This document shows, in pieces, positions 6,251-6,638 of a stretch of DNA of 6,638 nt (position 1 is its first letter; each line of letters begins with the position of its first letter). Under the pieces are notes generated by a model. It made no database searches. It was not told the origin of the DNA and was given only the letters and a program-made list of their open reading frames with translations. The DNA comes from an uncultured Candidatus Saccharibacteria bacterium (GTDB taxonomy: Bacteria; Patescibacteriota; Saccharimonadia; Saccharimonadales; Saccharimonadaceae). The translations under genes were made by a program, and so were the position numbers. The DNA lies in assembly GCA_938036845.1 (NCBI GenBank), contig CALHWA010000103.1, positions 1 through 6,638 of the forward strand, written 5' to 3'.

Positions 6251-6638
6251 CTAAACTGGCTTGTAACTTCTCAAGATACGATATAGGCCAATTTGAACTG
6301 CCCATAGGATGCCTTTGTCGTTGAACCGAAAGACAATGAACTTGTCTGCATCCAGTCTATATCGCAGATTCTTTCTCCCCCACAGTCCTCCCTCAAACTC
6401 TGGTTCTCCGAATGTGTTAATGACTTCCTGTATCGATGCTGTGTTTGATATTGATGTTAGTAGTTTGTAAGAGAGTGGAATATAGGGCTCCTCATAAAGA
6501 CTGTCATCCTGTAGGTAAATAGAAAGAACGACGAGGATATCGTTACGCCACTGCAGTTCGAGGCCTGCGCTATAATACGACCAGTACGATTCGGTCGAAC
6601 CAGCACCGAGGAAGCTTTCGTCGGTATCTTCAATTAAT
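6251..6638 (-). CDS. Hypothetical protein, C-terminal 128 residues (start outside window)
   Basis: The minus strand is open from the window edge (first full codon at 6637) to TAG at 6253-6251, with no in-frame ATG, so the start lies beyond 6638. The visible part looks like an alternating alpha/beta domain: YYSAGLELQW at residues 21-30, a strand-like NDILVVLSIYL at 32-42, a predicted helix before FGEPEF (76-81), then strands in YRLDADKFIVFRF (93-105) and GILWAVQIGLY (109-119). There are no cysteines or membrane segments. The pattern 'G-L-x-L-x-W/F ... ND ... I-x-L-Y ... FGEP ... I-x-x-I' recalls small bacterial toxin-immunity-type proteins of the pyocin S6 immunity kind. That is a weak, memory-based resemblance, not an assignment. 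It is convergent with the small plus-strand gene and shares the terminator between them. Confidence 0.7.
   Translation of the reverse strand, partial: LIEDTDESFLGAGSTESYWSYYSAGLELQWRNDILVVLSIYLQDDSLYEEPYIPLSYKLLTSISNTASIQEVINTFGEPEFEGGLWGRKNLRYRLDADKFIVFRFNDKGILWAVQIGLYRILRSYKPV

Overview
The window holds the end of an rpoB-rpoC operon followed by a short, more AT-rich accessory stretch. The organism is a bacterium using the standard stop code: rpoC runs 1290 codons without TGA, and conserved Trp and Gly positions use ordinary codons. The subunits lack the large E. coli insertions SI2 and SI3. Beta' has an Actinobacteria-like N-terminal coiled-coil insert but none of the eight zinc-ligand cysteines. 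Together with small hypothetical genes next to rpoC, this suggests Candidatus Saccharibacteria (TM7) or another Patescibacteria lineage. That assignment is an inference from memory of the family (roughly 60% sure), not a computed placement.

Layout. 1-1780: 3' part of rpoB, from just before rifampicin cluster III to the stop, with an extra acidic tail. 1782-5654: complete rpoC, one base after the rpoB stop, with its Shine-Dalgarno inside the rpoB tail codons. 5676-5710: strong intrinsic terminator closing the operon. 5731-5760: an extended -10 promoter that places transcription start only a few bases before an ATG at 5770. 5770-6180: one reading frame broken by an in-frame TAG at 5863, giving a 31-codon ORF and then a 94-codon ORF of unknown function, with a GC hairpin between them. 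6202-6241: terminator-like inverted repeat that can work in both directions. 6251-6638: the 3' end of an unlisted minus-strand gene, convergent with the small gene and running off the window.

The two large genes encode the beta and beta' subunits, which together form the catalytic centre of RNA polymerase and are co-transcribed and translationally coupled. The main surprise is how far beta' departs from the bacterial consensus at sites that are usually near-invariant. Both zinc sites are lost. The trigger loop reads Leu-Asn where bacteria have Met-Arg, as in archaeal and eukaryotic polymerases. The catalytic motif is NADYDGD rather than NADFDGD, and the F loop and bridge helix are also altered. 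No defence system, mobile element, CRISPR array or RNA gene is visible.
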